A stretch of DNA of 54,044 bases, taken from contig JAUCBJ010002557.1 of NCBI GenBank assembly GCA_032718475.1, positions 1 to 54,044 of the forward strand. The letters run 5' to 3'. The notes under the pieces are model-generated. The model was not told the DNA's origin. It saw only the letters and a list, made by a program, of their open reading frames with translations, and did no database searches. Positions 10,401 to 21,205 of this stretch are shown one piece after another (positions within the stretch are counted from its first letter, which is position 1; each line of letters begins with the position of its first letter). The position numbers were made by a program, and so were the translations under genes. This DNA is from Nemertoderma westbladi. Its lineage: Eukaryota > Xenacoelomorpha > Nemertodermatida > Nemertodermatidae.

Positions 10401-13400
10401 TTCTCAATTTAATAACAAGATATTTTAACCAACAAGAAAAAATTTAAAATTGAGCTGGCAGACCCCCCAGAATTTTACCACCCAGGAAAATTGGTACAAG
10501 GGCCATTTAAGGATCAAAGTAGAGATGCGATCTGGCTAGTTCCTTTAAACCTTTCGTGACGTAACGAAAACTAATCTGGTCCTAAAACTGGAATCGAACC
10601 CCACGAATTCTGCAGCGATGTGTATTCAAGGCAAAGGATATAACCGCAACGCGAGGGGGACTTAAAATACCATAATCGTTGGAAAAATTTAATGTGCGTG
10701 CTGTATTGTAGAAATAAAATCTTGAAAAATGGCCACAATACATACAATACGCTTATGTTACAGTTGTTAATAAAGAAAGACAATACCTACCGAATTTTGC
10801 CTTTTTGTTTGTGCCAGTTAGAAATGATGGACAACCTTCTCCTTTGTCCCAATTGCATGGGGTATCACGGCAACCAGTAATAGCGAGCCAACCGCGGTCA
10901 TTGCCACATCCGCCATATGACTTACTGATAAAGAAGTTTCGTCTGCAAAACAAAATAACAATGTGATTGGGGGGGGGGGGGTGTCTGGAGCATACAGTCT
11001 ATCCAAATCGACATTAGCTCATTGTTAGTTACCGATGATCATCCGTCATAGTCACCCCAGTGGAATAGATTGAGATCAGTTGGATTTTTGGAGATGACGC
11101 ACGTAATAAAGTAACTGTACCTACTAAATTTAGTACAGGCACACGTTTTTAATATATTTCTATACTTTTTGAAGAAACATACAACCACATTGCGATTTGT
11201 AGAAAAATTGGTGGGTAAATCATTCCATTAAGACACTATAATTCCAGATGGCGTAGCTTCGCATATAAGGAAAAATAATTAATAACATCAGTTCAGAAAC
11301 ACTCAAATGTTTGCGATCTAGATAATATGATGATTCCTAAAATAAATCACTGCTAGCAAAAATCAGAAAGTAGACCTCAACTGGTCTGGTATTTTATTTA
11401 TAATTATACAGTTTTCCTGTCCTGTATAAATAAACATTCTAGAAGTCCATTTAATAATATATGAAATTAGTTATTTGTGCACGTTGATAAAAATTCTAAC
11501 ACTTGACTATTGAAATTAATCATTAAAAAATGTTCTAGAAAATTTTATCGTAAAATCCTTAAAAGATAGAGAAATAATTATAAAAACGTGTGCCTACAAA
11601 ATTTAGAGGTATAATGCAGCTTTAATGTAGCTTTAAGAATTATGTTAATTGGTCTAAACGTAATTAAGTTATCAAAATGCATCCCGTCACTCAATACTTC
11701 CAGCTCCCTCATTCATTGGCATGCTTGCTATTGCCTATATAGTCGGGAACCAGTTCAATCATCTCACCACTACTTGGCAACGGGTAATTACATCTATAGG
11801 GCATGAAGCCGGAATTTTCGATTTCGCCTTTAAATTTTATTTATAACCTTTTTAAAAAAGTGTCTTTTGCGAAATCGCACCCTCTGTATCATTGCCATTC
11901 TTCACTTTCTTCACTCGTTATTTTTTCACATCAATAGAAAGCTTGCGTTGCAAGGATTCCAAATATGTAGCAATATCTGAATTTCATTGAGAAACAGCGG
12001 AGATATAGGCGTTCAAAGATTGCAAGAATTATTGTTCGCTGAAGGCCATTTATTCTATTAAATAAATACATACAAAATAAATACACTATAAACACACATA
12101 TTCTGGAACAATTTGTTTATGTATGATTAGCTAGGTAATTTAGATATTGTATAGGCATACCGCTGTTGCCTACCAACTCATAAAATAAATAACACGTTCT
12201 AGAATTTTGTGTATTTATTAAATAGAATAAATGGCCTTCAGCGAACAATAATTCTTGCAATCTTTGAACGCCTATTTCTCAGCTGTTTCTCAATGAAATT
12301 CAGATATTGTTACATATTTGGAATCCTTGCAACGCAAGCGTTCTATTGATGTGAAAAAATTACGACTAAAGTGAAGAATGGCAATGATACAGAGGGTGCG
12401 ATTTCGCAAAAGACACTTTTTTAAAACGCTTATAAAAAAAATGTAAAGGCAAAATCGAAAATTCCGGCTTCATGGTAACAACCACGGTGAGTGGAACTAG
12501 TTGTGTTTCAAATTTCAAACAATATGATAAAGATTTGTAGAAAAATTTGGGGGGGGGGGGGTCCGTGTCATCAGAAAATGACAGTATATTACGGGTCATG
12601 GTGTACTAGTGTAAGGTGCCACGTGCCAGACTAATATGCCAGCTTGCTTATTATTTATATCGCAAAATTATTGCCTCAGTATTTCATCGTGAGTTGTGTT
12701 TCAAATTTCAAACAATATGATAAAGATTTGTAGAAAAATTTGGGGGGGGGGGGTCCGTGTCATCAGAAAATGACAGTATATTACGGGTCATGGTGTACTA
12801 GTGTAAGGTGCCACGTGCCAGACTAATATGCCAGCTTGCTTATTATTTATATAGCAAAATTATTGCCTCAGTATTTCATCGTGATTCTTTAGAATAATTG
12901 TGAGCGGATTCAATTCCCTGCACTACCCACCGAAAATGGGATTAGTGGCATTTTACCAATTATAGTTGGCGCGGTGACATTACCAATAATAATGTCACCT
13001 CAGAACCAACTAAGGCGATACACACCGCAAGCCACAGGGAGAGTTGAGAGGTCAAACCACCTCAGAGGGACAAACAGGCTAGCATGGCTAGCACGTGGGG
13101 GTAGTGGCAACAGGGAGTGGCGAGGTGAGAATTAATCAGGTTAAGCCAATGGTGGGTGGGGAAAACACATTGGAAGTGATTAGAGCGCATCTATTGGACA
13201 CTCAGGCCACTCAGTAGTGTACAGTAGAGCTGATTTAGTATGTGTTAATAATAATATAACCGTTGTACTTATTAATTACTGATTCAGTTGGTTCCTATAC
13301 AGTTGTGAGACCGGAACAGTTTTAACCGTCGTCGTCACTACCGTGCTATTATATTCAGACTGTGCTATTATTACGTTCTGTGATTATAAAGACTGACAGT

Positions 13401-16400
13401 AAAAACTCAGTTATTTGAACGGCCTTCGGCCTATTTATATACATCCAGACTACAGCTTTAGCAGCCTACGGACGCGGCGACGCGTATAACACACACCGGT
13501 CGGGATTCATTACTGCCAACTATAATTAGCTAAATTATTTCGTTGATGTGTTGGACATGATAAATTAAAATTTCAGTATCTATACTATAGGCATAAGGTA
13601 AGTTTTAATATTTTTTACAAATGGCGTCGCCTCTATGCCTAAAATTTAAAATATTATTTCCCGTTGCTCTGTGCGCCTTTGGTTTGGGGTGGTGCAGATT
13701 AAGAGGGGGTTCAAGGGGGGAACTTTCTACTCTTCTTTGATTTATTCTTATTCTGATATTGGCGGTTCGGTTAAATTTCTTAAATACCTATTTTAGGGAC
13801 ATAATTGTTCAATTTTAATCTGTATCTGATAACTGAGCCTCGTGCTGCGCGAAGGCCCCACGAACGTGTTGTATCTTTAGTGGATTATGGTTATTATTTT
13901 TTGTATTTCCTTCAACAAGCGTAGAAAACCTCAAGGTATTGATTGGAAGAGAGTGGATGAGTAAAGGAAGGAATCGATCGCCACCCGAATGTATTTGGGG
14001 TTGGGCAACGCCAGAACAAAAGCACGCTGACTCACAGGTGAGTTGTCAGTTAACTGTTGGAGGTGTCTCATTGGTTCCCCTAAGAATGACACTAGAACAA
14101 AATCGCCTCCGCTTTGCAGGACATTGCTTTCGCCGTGAGGACCAGCCAGTGCATAATCTTGTACTTTGGCAGCCTCATGGAGTGAATAAGCATGGTGGAC
14201 AGCCCATGACTTTCTTGAGACGCATCTTAAAGGACACTGGCCTTGAAGATGCGGATGATCTAGCAAATGTCATGGGTGATATGGAGTTGTGGCGGTGCAA
14301 TTTTGTTGAAAAGCCGGCACAGCATTCCTAAAAATTCAGCTGCAATGCAGCATGCCGATCCTAGTAGTAGTAGTAGTAGACTCACAGGTACGAGCAACGC
14401 CAAACAGACCAACAATGGCGGGATACCGAGGGAATTTCGGCGAATATTCATTCATTACACGAGAAGGATAAACCTTTCTATTAATTAAAATATATTTCAT
14501 TTTCTAATAAAATTAAGCATTAAAATCCACTCGGATTTATTTAATAGGTCTCGCACATTAACTGTAAGTTACTAATTTAGATAATATTAACAACAATGTA
14601 TTATTTATTTTTGAGCAGTTCATCTTGCACACGCATTATTTTATTACATGTCATATTTGTTATAATAAGTTTGAATTACGATATAGGCCTAAATTACGGT
14701 ATTTACTTACTTTACGTGGTTAACTGCATCGTGGCCTTCCTTGGAGAAGAAATTGGTATCTGTGCCACTATCGAGGTCAGAGAATGAACTTTCAATGAGG
14801 TTGGCTTTTTCAAAGAAATTGTGTTTATTTTTCCCCTCTCCGTTGAATGTAAAGTGAGATATTTCGAACCCGCCAGCGTCATATAGAACAACCTTTACCT
14901 GAGAAAGATAATTCAGTGGTGAGCGTGAGGTCAATGACTATACTGAAAGTTATTTAAGTAGGCTGTACTAGAACGTGCTTGTGATGATCTCAAAAGGTTT
15001 ATATATTAAAATAATATTAATTTGAGTTTTATATGTTATTATTATAAATGTTATTTAAATGTATTTTGTTTATATACAGTAGTCATGGTGATAATTATTT
15101 TACTTTCATGTTGGCGTGAAATGCGCCGTGAAATAATGTAAACTCTGCTATGGGGGGATAGTTACTTATAAAACCCGAAAATAATGGGAAAAAAACGAAA
15201 TTATTAACGAAAATATCGAAATTATAAAACTTTAAATAAAATCTCGCGATAGGTATTATTAGAAGGCACATTTTACTATTTTTAATTAATAAAATCTGAT
15301 AATTTCGCCCCATTTTCGACCTTAAAAGGTAGTTTAATACCAAATACTGTCTGCTGGTTGGTTGTTGAGTGTTAACCAATGGCGGCTTGGATGATTCAAC
15401 TCAGCATCAACAGATCAGTGTTCTGGTGTATTACAAGCATGGTACAGCCGGAAGGGGTAAAGTTGAAGGAAGCGGTCCGGTCAGCTGGTACCCTAACCCA
15501 GCACTGCATACGCATCACGGCGTACGGTACCTTCGCGTTACAAGTGTACACTGTACGTTCAGTGACTGACAGGCAAGTTGAGAGGCGTGGCGGGTGTGAA
15601 CTGGCTCACAGATATAGACTAGCTTGAAAGTGATACTAAACTTGAGAGAACCGTGGAAGGATCTCATTCCCACTGTCCGAGCTCGCTCAACCGAGTAGTT
15701 ATGATTTATTAAATACATTAAATTATACAACATTAAATTATTAGAAGTAATTGAAAACAAATAAATAAGTGAACATGATATTAAAAATATTAATGCATTT
15801 CAAAATCTTCCGAACATCTGGTTTTCAAAAATAATAAAAGTTAAAATGACATTTATTATTTTTGAAAACCAGACGTTCTGAAGATTTTGAAAAGCATTAA
15901 CGTTTTTAACTGGTTTACTTATTTATTTGTTTTTAATTACTGTACTTCCAATAATTTAATGTTTAATATAAATCGTGATTATATTGCCTTTCAACTATTT
16001 AAACCGAAATATAACAAATTGACTCATGTAAACCTATAATTGTATATATACTGTATATTATTAATATGAATTACCCTCTTCACGTTGTGCCAAGTGTTAA
16101 CTCGTTCCGATTTGTAACTCCCCCCAGCGAGTAGATTGGTAGCTGCAGCTCCACATCCTTCTAATCTCTCGCTCTTCCATAAATCCAACACATCCTCATT
16201 GGAACAGGCCCAGACTTTAAAGGCCAATTCATATCCTTAAAAAGCAGTTCAAATTTGTGAAATGTTTAACAATAAAGAAGATATTAGTGCACATACTACT
16301 GTTCTAGTAGGCCAAAGGGTGATTATTTAATTGAGAAGAAAAGTAAGAACTTTTTGTCACTACTCTGAATAAAGTGTTTATAGCATAATGAAAAATATGT

Positions 16401-16781
16401 ATAAATAAAGTAATTTTCTATGTTTAGGTCTACTAGAAAACTACTGTTTAATACGTTGGAGCGACGTTGTTTGAAATTACAAGATAATGCTAACAATTTG
16501 AGAAATTCTACCAAAGTATTTCTAACTTTCTCTGAGTTACTTTTCAATCTGGGAAATAAAACATACAATCCTTTCATTTTTTCTAAGAAAAAATGAATCA
16601 TCTCCCCCGCCCAGATTTCACAGTATATTCGGAATAGAAAGTGATATTTAATGCGTTACATATTAAATTTTGCTAAATGAAACAATATAACGAACGTACC
16701 CGGATCCACGCAAGAGTTCTCGCACGCAGAGGAAACTCCAACAATAACAAGTGCGATTGAAAAACCGCGTAGAAACATCAT
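7415..16781 (-). CDS. Secreted cysteine-containing protein, five exons, family not named
   Basis: I assembled this gene from five minus-strand exons: 16781-16700, 16235-16075, 14898-14711, 10942-10791 and 7461-7415. Each intron has GT-AG borders (donors GTACGT, GTAATT, GTAAGT, GTAGGT; acceptors preceded by pyrimidine-rich DNA). The phases 1, 0, 2, 1 fit, giving an uninterrupted 209-residue product. Residues 1-19 (MMFLRGFSIALVIVGVSSA) are a clear signal peptide, with mature CENSC after it. Later landmarks are VWACSNEDVLDLW, VVLYDAGGFEISHFTFNGEG, NFFSKEGHD, FFISKSYGGCGNDRGWLAI, CNWDKG and a C-terminal LFAIYLS. The F-N-G-x-G / YGGC-x2-D-x-GWL pattern looks like a conserved extracellular domain of marine invertebrates, but I cannot name it or its function. 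The second ATG (16778) could also be used. The last intron is 3.3 kb and holds a large inverted-repeat element. Confidence 0.78.
7824..8853. mobile_element. 1-kb non-autonomous element with about 370-bp terminal inverted repeats
   Basis: The left arm begins GGATAGGTGGAATTTGTGA and the right arm ends in its reverse complement, TCACAAATTCCACCTATCC. The arms stay similar through AATCATGAATTCAGTATTC and on to TGTTTGAAGGCTAATAAA near the centre, so almost the whole element folds back on itself. There is no transposase frame; the 79-residue open frame inside is not conserved-looking. No convincing target duplication is visible. It sits in the last intron of the secreted-protein gene. Confidence 0.8.
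8906..9061 (+). CDS. Possible 3'-terminal exon of an unidentified plus-strand gene
   Basis: TTGTTTATTTTCAG at 8892-8905 is a good splice acceptor. It is followed by an open frame with motifs ALNESVLHRLQE and CKTRMTCTNHSNCLP, ending in TAA at 9059-9061. Two overlapping AATAAA signals follow at 9216-9226. I found no upstream exons, and it lies inside an intron of the minus-strand secreted-protein gene, so this could be chance or a remnant. Confidence 0.25.
   Translation, partial: TRTNAIKIALNESVLHRLQETDVIGRCKTRMTCTNHSNCLPSNVIHSRLGK
9230..10560. other. AT-rich intronic/intergenic DNA, no gene seen
   Basis: No exon-like open frames with splice signals were found. Short simple repeats such as CATACATACAAACATACAT near 9850 and CGAAAGCTA-type repeats near 10120 are present. 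Confidence 0.5.
10575..10662 (-). repeat. tRNA-related SINE fragment
   Basis: On the minus strand a good B box, GGGGTTCGATTCCAG, is preceded by GCGGTTATATCCTTTGCCTTG, a common body of tRNA-derived SINEs. The A box and acceptor stem are not convincing. It lies just downstream of exon 4 of the secreted-protein gene. Confidence 0.45.
11802..12474. mobile_element. Foldback element with about 260-bp inverted arms
   Basis: CATGAAGCCGGAATTTTCGA at 11802 is mirrored by its reverse complement ending at 12474. The arms stay highly similar inward through the sequence ATGGCCTTCAGCGAACAATA (12232 onward), leaving a spacer of about 150 bp. No coding capacity and no clear target duplication were seen. This is a MITE-like or foldback repeat in the third intron of the secreted-protein gene. 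Confidence 0.85.
12501..12884 (+). repeat. Tandem duplication, about 193-bp unit, two copies
   Basis: TTGTGTTTCAAATTTCAAAC begins both copies (12501 and 12694). They stay nearly identical to TTTCATCGTGA and differ mainly in the length of an internal G tract. The copies look recent. Nothing is coded. Confidence 0.85.
12900..14030. other. Intronic DNA, no gene resolved
   Basis: A somewhat GC-richer stretch at 12950-13560 may be part of an old repeat. At 13850-13875 the sequence GTGCTGCGCGAAGGCCCCAC is shared with 42916 onward, showing a dispersed repeat. A plus-strand ATG at 13621 opens a hydrophobic frame of about 40 codons, but I see no supporting exons. Confidence 0.4.
14035..14385 (+). pseudogene. 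5'-truncated LINE copy, ORF2 C-terminus with (TAG)n tail
   Basis: The open frame encodes the end of a non-LTR retrotransposon protein: VGGVSLVPLRMTLEQNRLRF, AGHCFRREDQPVHNLVLWQ, and a C-terminal LWRCNFVEKPAQHS. It is followed by GCAATGCAGCATGCCGATCC and then a (TAG)n tail at about 14360-14379, the 3' end of the insertion. The copy at 52975-53605 on the minus strand has the same tail sequence and a longer coding part, so both belong to one family. Confidence 0.85.
15710..15972. mobile_element. Foldback repeat with about 110-bp arms
   Basis: TCTGGTTTTCAAAAATAATA near 15819 is mirrored at about 15854 by its near-exact reverse complement. The arms extend out through AACAAATAAATAAGT and AATTATTAGAAGTA on both sides. 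The loop is only about 18 bp, so the unit is a near-continuous hairpin. It lies between exons 2 and 3 of the secreted-protein gene. Confidence 0.8.
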
Positions 16782-16789
16782 TGTATTTG

Positions 16790-18760
16790 TTTATTTCTTT
16801 CTTTCTTGATATTTTATTGGCTCTGAAAAAAAATATATTAATAATCATTATTGATGAGTGAAAAAATATTATTTATTCTTTTTATAGTAAAAAATCACAA
16901 AAAATATTAATTGAGAAAGAAATTATATTGGACTACGCAAATGATAGGCCTATACGGTTGATGAAGGACTGAGAAACTTAGGGATTGTAACAGTTACCAT
17001 AAAAGTGACTGTAAGTTTCCTTAATTACCGTAGATTACGAAACCCTCTGACATTATTAAGAGTTACGAATGTTACTGTAGTTTATGTACTACTTCTTACC
17101 TTTTACTTGAAAAGTTTCTGACGTTTCTTTAGCGCTTAAAATAAATATAGTGTGTCATGTGTGGCTTCCTAAATACCATATTCTATGCCATGGGCAACAT
17201 TTTAATCAATAAGGATTATTAAATAGTTATGTTTTTTTTCTTATAATAATTATGGCCATCTGGAAAACAAAACGTTGAGAAAAATCAATCAATGATATTT
17301 CTATAGAGCGTAGTCCTTCCGATGATGCGAGGAAAACCATGTTGAGATATGAACACGTGTGAGATGACCTCCTAAATAGCATTACATGGGTCATATTGCC
17401 TAGGGTAATTACGAAAAGGACGAGGCAATTTTTACAACATTTTGTTTTTCCGTAATTAAATGAGAATTATTATTAATTGTACTTGTTATCTACCAACGGC
17501 GATTGCCCTTATAACTATTTACTTCAAAACTAAATGCATATCGTTTATGGGTGGAATTACATAAGTTAGATTCTAGTTATTTAATTTTAGTCCCTTGACA
17601 TTCAGCCTATCGCCAATCCAACCTTTACTTAATATCAAGAAATAAGTCGCTAAGGTAGTACTGTGTAGTTAATTAAATTTTAATAAGTTAAGCAGGCATA
17701 ATCAGTCGTTTTTCATAATGAGACAGAAGTAAAGGTAAGGTAAGGTAAGTCGAGCTAAAGCCATGGCGAATATGAGAGGGGGGATTGTAGGTTCGGTTCT
17801 GCTGAGATGGACAATAAACTCTTTCTTTGACGAGTGAGAATAATAAATTCTGGTGAAGCAGATCATGGCAAATCTGAAGTCGGGCGTCAATAGCTGATTT
17901 CAGCATGTTTATAACTGTTTACCTAACCGATTCACAGCTATAAATTCGCCGTCATCACACCTGCATTAAATACTTTCCGTTTCAACCGTTTTAACCGGCT
18001 TCTTTACTACTAACCTGCCTGTGGTGTAGGGTGTAAGTGTGGGCGCAGCGTTTACCCCCAACACCCAAACAAGGCGCCCCCCAAACAAAGTTATTCAGTT
18101 CCACTGCCACAATTTACCTGAGAACAAAGTAACGAAAAGAGTTTTGGATTTGGATGATGGATTGGATTTGCAAATAATGGTCACTAACCAAGAGAAAGCA
18201 ACAAAACTGACAGTCCTAACCATTAGGCCTATTTCTGTATTTATGTCAGTTTATGACTCATACACACCATACACTCCCATACAGCCATAGAATATAGAAA
18301 TCAACAGCAAGATAAGAAATTCTGAGAACACTTTATTGTACTGTTGTAATGACGTCAAATCTGTAGCAGCCACTCCCAGCCGATTTTCAAAATTGACTTC
18401 CCACGCTTACTTAAACCCGCCATTTCGACCGGTTCCACGTGTCTTTACAAAAAAGACACCCCCGGCCCCGCCACTCGATTCAGACAGTCAGAGCAACTTG
18501 TTATCCCTTATTCGATTGTTTTAGCCCAACAATTTTTTCGCGCACCAACCATTGCTGTATTGGGCAGTTGGGACTAGCAGTTGGCTGCACGGCTGGCGGC
18601 ATGTCTTATAGTACAGTGTAGCAGGCATTGGTGTCACACTGTCAGAATCATACCGGTACTACAGTATGTAATAATACCAGAGATAAGCTTAGTATTATAC
18701 AGTTATAGCAATAGCATACTGGCATAGTAGGCCTATATGATTAAGTCCTGGAATAGTGGA
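16790..18760. other. Intergenic stretch between two divergently transcribed genes
   Basis: This is the shared upstream region of the minus-strand secreted-protein gene and the plus-strand SepSecS gene. It is mostly AT-rich. The part nearest SepSecS (18000-18650) is GC-richer and probably contains its promoter and 5' leader. I see no convincing extra exon; the short frames at 18039-18621 lack support. Confidence 0.5.
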
Positions 18761-18762
18761 AT

Positions 18763-21114
18763 ATGAATAATTGTGATTGGTTACCGTTTCTTGAACGCCT
18801 TGTTCCAAAGACATACATCGTACAAGGTCAGCAAGGAATCCAATCTAAACATAACCTAATTCGTGTTCTCCTGGAACACCGTAAAATTCCTATTCATGGG
18901 TGGGACGACGCCACCATAGAGTTGCTACTCAATGAGTTGGCTGCCATGGATACCAACAACTTCCCTGGCAACGTCGGTGCCGGCGAAAGGGAGGGACGTG
19001 TATACTCCGGTCTGGTCGAACGACGTCACTTCCGGTTTGCACACGGTATCGGAAGATCCGGCGATATATCAGCAGTCCAACCCAAAGCGGCGGGATCCAG
19101 CCTCCTCAATAAACTCGCTAACAATCTTGTTCTCGACGCGATCAAACTATCCGGTATCAACTCCCTAACGGATTGCGTAATCGTCCCGGTGGCTACGGGA
19201 ATGGCGCTTACCATTTGTTTACTGGCCCTGAAAAATCAAAAACCAACAGCGAAATACGTGATTTGGCCTCGAATTGACCAGAAATCCTGTTACAAATGTA
19301 TTACTGCGGCCGGACTGGTACCGGTTGTTGTTGAAAACAAACTTGTTGGAGACGAATTAACTAGCGACGTCTCGGAGATTGAGACTCAACTCTCTGAGAT
19401 TAATCCGTCGTTAGTCCTCTGCGTTCTCTCGACTACGTCCTGCTTCGCTCCTCGCGTGCCAGACCGATTAGACCTGATCGGATCTATTTGCCGACGTTTC
19501 GGTGTGTTTCATCTGGTAAACAACGCCTACGGCCTCCAAAACTCGAAATGCTGCCACCTTGTCGATGAGGCTTCCCGTAAAGGCCTCCTCGACTTAGTAG
19601 TTCAGAGTACAGATAAGAATTTTATGGTACCTGTTGGGGGGGCAATAATAGCCTCTCCTAAATCTGAGTTAATCTCTTTAGTTAGTAAAACATACCCGGG
19701 CCGGGCCAGTGCCACACCGATTATAGATATTTTTATCACTCTTTTATCGATGGGCAGAGATGGTTATCGTGAATTATTGCGTAGCCGGAAAGAAGTTTAT
19801 ATTTATTTGAAGTGTGAGCTGACCTCGTTGGCGGCGCAGTTTGGTTTGCGAGTCCTGGAGACTCCACACAACGGAATATCTATAGCTATCACGCTTTCTG
19901 GTCGTGTCGGTCAGGCCGCTATACAATCCGCCACACAACCGACAGACCAGTCCGCCACACAACCGACAGACCAGTCCGCCACACAACCGACAGACCAGTC
20001 CGCCACACAACCGACAGACCAGTCCGCCACACAACCGACAGACCAGTCCGCCACACAACCGACAGACCAGTCTGCCACACAACCGACAGACCAGTCAGCC
20101 ACACAACCGACAAACCAGTCCGCCACACAACCGACAGACCAGTCCGCCACACAACCGACAGACCAGTCCGCCACACAACCGACAGACCAGTCCGCCACAC
20201 AACCGACAGACCAGTCAGCCACACAACCGACAAACCAGTCCGCCACCCAACCGGCAGACCAGTCCGCCACACAACCGACAGACCAGTCCGCCACACAACC
20301 GACAGAGCAGTCCGCCACTCAACCGACAGAGCAGTCCGCCACCCAACCGACAGACCAGTCAGCCACACAACCGACAAACCAGTCCGCCACCCAACCGGCA
20401 GACCAGTCCGCCACACAACCGACAGACCAGTCCGCCACACAACCGACAAACCAGTCCGCCACACAACCGACAGACCAGTCCGCCACACAACCGACAGACC
20501 AGTCCGCCACACAACCGACAGACCAGTCAGCCACACAACCGACAAACCAGTCCGCCACCCAACCGGCAGACCAGTCCGCCACACAACCGACAGACCAGTC
20601 CGCCACACAACCGACAGACCAGTCCGCCACACAACCGACAGACCAGTCAGCCACACAACCGACAAACCAGTCCGCCACCCAACCGGCAGACCAGTCCGCC
20701 ACACAACCGACAGACCAGTCCGCCACCCAACCGACAGAGCAGTCCGCCACACAACCGACAGACCAGTCCGCCACCCAACCGACAGACCAGTCCGCCACAA
20801 AACCAGCAGACCAGTCCGCCACCCAACCAGCCGAACAGAACGCCACTACCCAGGCGGCTCACTCAGCCACCCAGTTGGGTTCCATGTTATTTCATCGTAA
20901 TGTATCTGGCAGTCGCGTCGTGGACTCAGTTCACCAACCTCAAGTCATTGGTGGTCACAAATTTATTAATTTTAGTTCCCATAGCAACAGTTACCCGAAT
21001 CTTCCTTATCTAACCTTCGCCGCCGCTGTCGGTATGACTAAGGTTGACGTTGACTGTATCATTAAGCGACTCACAAAGTGTTTACAGTCCATGTATCAGA
21101 CAGGTATGAATTAA
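18763..21114 (+). CDS. SEPSECS: O-phosphoseryl-tRNA(Sec) selenium transferase (SepSecS), intronless, with a 304-residue repeat insertion
   Basis: SepSecS is the pyridoxal-phosphate enzyme that converts phosphoseryl-tRNA(Sec) to selenocysteinyl-tRNA(Sec) with selenophosphate. The 783-residue frame shows the family's landmarks: GEREGR at 74-79, RHFRFAHGIGRSGDISAVQP at 89-108, LVNNAYGLQ at 251-259, and the cofactor lysine K285 in QSTDKNFMVPVGGAI. The C-terminal part resumes with TQLGSMLFHRNVSGSRVV and ends near residue 783. Between the strand NGISIAITLSG and that segment, residues 388-691 are 38 perfect-length copies of QSATQPTD. Without them the protein would be 479 residues, near the usual size of about 500. 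In the family this position is a connection between two core segments, so the insert probably loops out. No introns are present, unlike vertebrate SEPSECS. The start is the ATG whose next residues (CDWLPFLERLVP) align with family N-termini, though the usual N-terminal extension is shorter. Confidence 0.93.
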   Translation: MNNCDWLPFLERLVPKTYIVQGQQGIQSKHNLIRVLLEHRKIPIHGWDDATIELLLNELAAMDTNNFPGNVGAGEREGRVYSGLVERRHFRFAHGIGRSGDISAVQPKAAGSSLLNKLANNLVLDAIKLSGINSLTDCVIVPVATGMALTICLLALKNQKPTAKYVIWPRIDQKSCYKCITAAGLVPVVVENKLVGDELTSDVSEIETQLSEINPSLVLCVLSTTSCFAPRVPDRLDLIGSICRRFGVFHLVNNAYGLQNSKCCHLVDEASRKGLLDLVVQSTDKNFMVPVGGAIIASPKSELISLVSKTYPGRASATPIIDIFITLLSMGRDGYRELLRSRKEVYIYLKCELTSLAAQFGLRVLETPHNGISIAITLSGRVGQAAIQSATQPTDQSATQPTDQSATQPTDQSATQPTDQSATQPTDQSATQPTDQSATQPTDQSATQPTNQSATQPTDQSATQPTDQSATQPTDQSATQPTDQSATQPTNQSATQPADQSATQPTDQSATQPTEQSATQPTEQSATQPTDQSATQPTNQSATQPADQSATQPTDQSATQPTNQSATQPTDQSATQPTDQSATQPTDQSATQPTNQSATQPADQSATQPTDQSATQPTDQSATQPTDQSATQPTNQSATQPADQSATQPTDQSATQPTEQSATQPTDQSATQPTDQSATKPADQSATQPAEQNATTQAAHSATQLGSMLFHRNVSGSRVVDSVHQPQVIGGHKFINFSSHSNSYPNLPYLTFAAAVGMTKVDVDCIIKRLTKCLQSMYQTGMN
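19924..20835 (+). repeat. 24-bp coding minisatellite, 38 units, inside SepSecS
   Basis: Thirty-eight consecutive 24-bp units, CAGTCCGCCACACAACCGAC + AGAC, run with no indel, each encoding QSATQPTD. Variants swap D for N, E or A and T for A. Some variants recur as blocks (a PTN unit followed by a PAD unit), indicating higher-order duplication. Long open frames in the other frames and on the minus strand over this stretch follow from the repeat and are not genes. Confidence 0.97.
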
Positions 21115-21199
21115 TGACAATAGTAGGCCGTCATTGATATTTGATTTATGCCAGCCTTTAGCCTATATTCCTATTATACTTACTTGTTAAGTTCAAGGC

Positions 21200-21205
21200 A
21201 ATAAA
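21200..21205 (+). terminator. Polyadenylation signal AATAAA of SepSecS
   Basis: AATAAA lies 86 bases after the stop codon and is followed by the GT-rich stretch TTTGTTGTG, a normal arrangement for cleavage and polyadenylation. Confidence 0.6.

Noticed and set aside
19904-21013. Long plus-strand (369-codon) and minus-strand (135-293-codon) frames over the SepSecS repeat
   Set aside because: The 24-bp unit has no stop in these frames, so they stay open automatically. Only the SepSecS frame continues into conserved protein on both sides.
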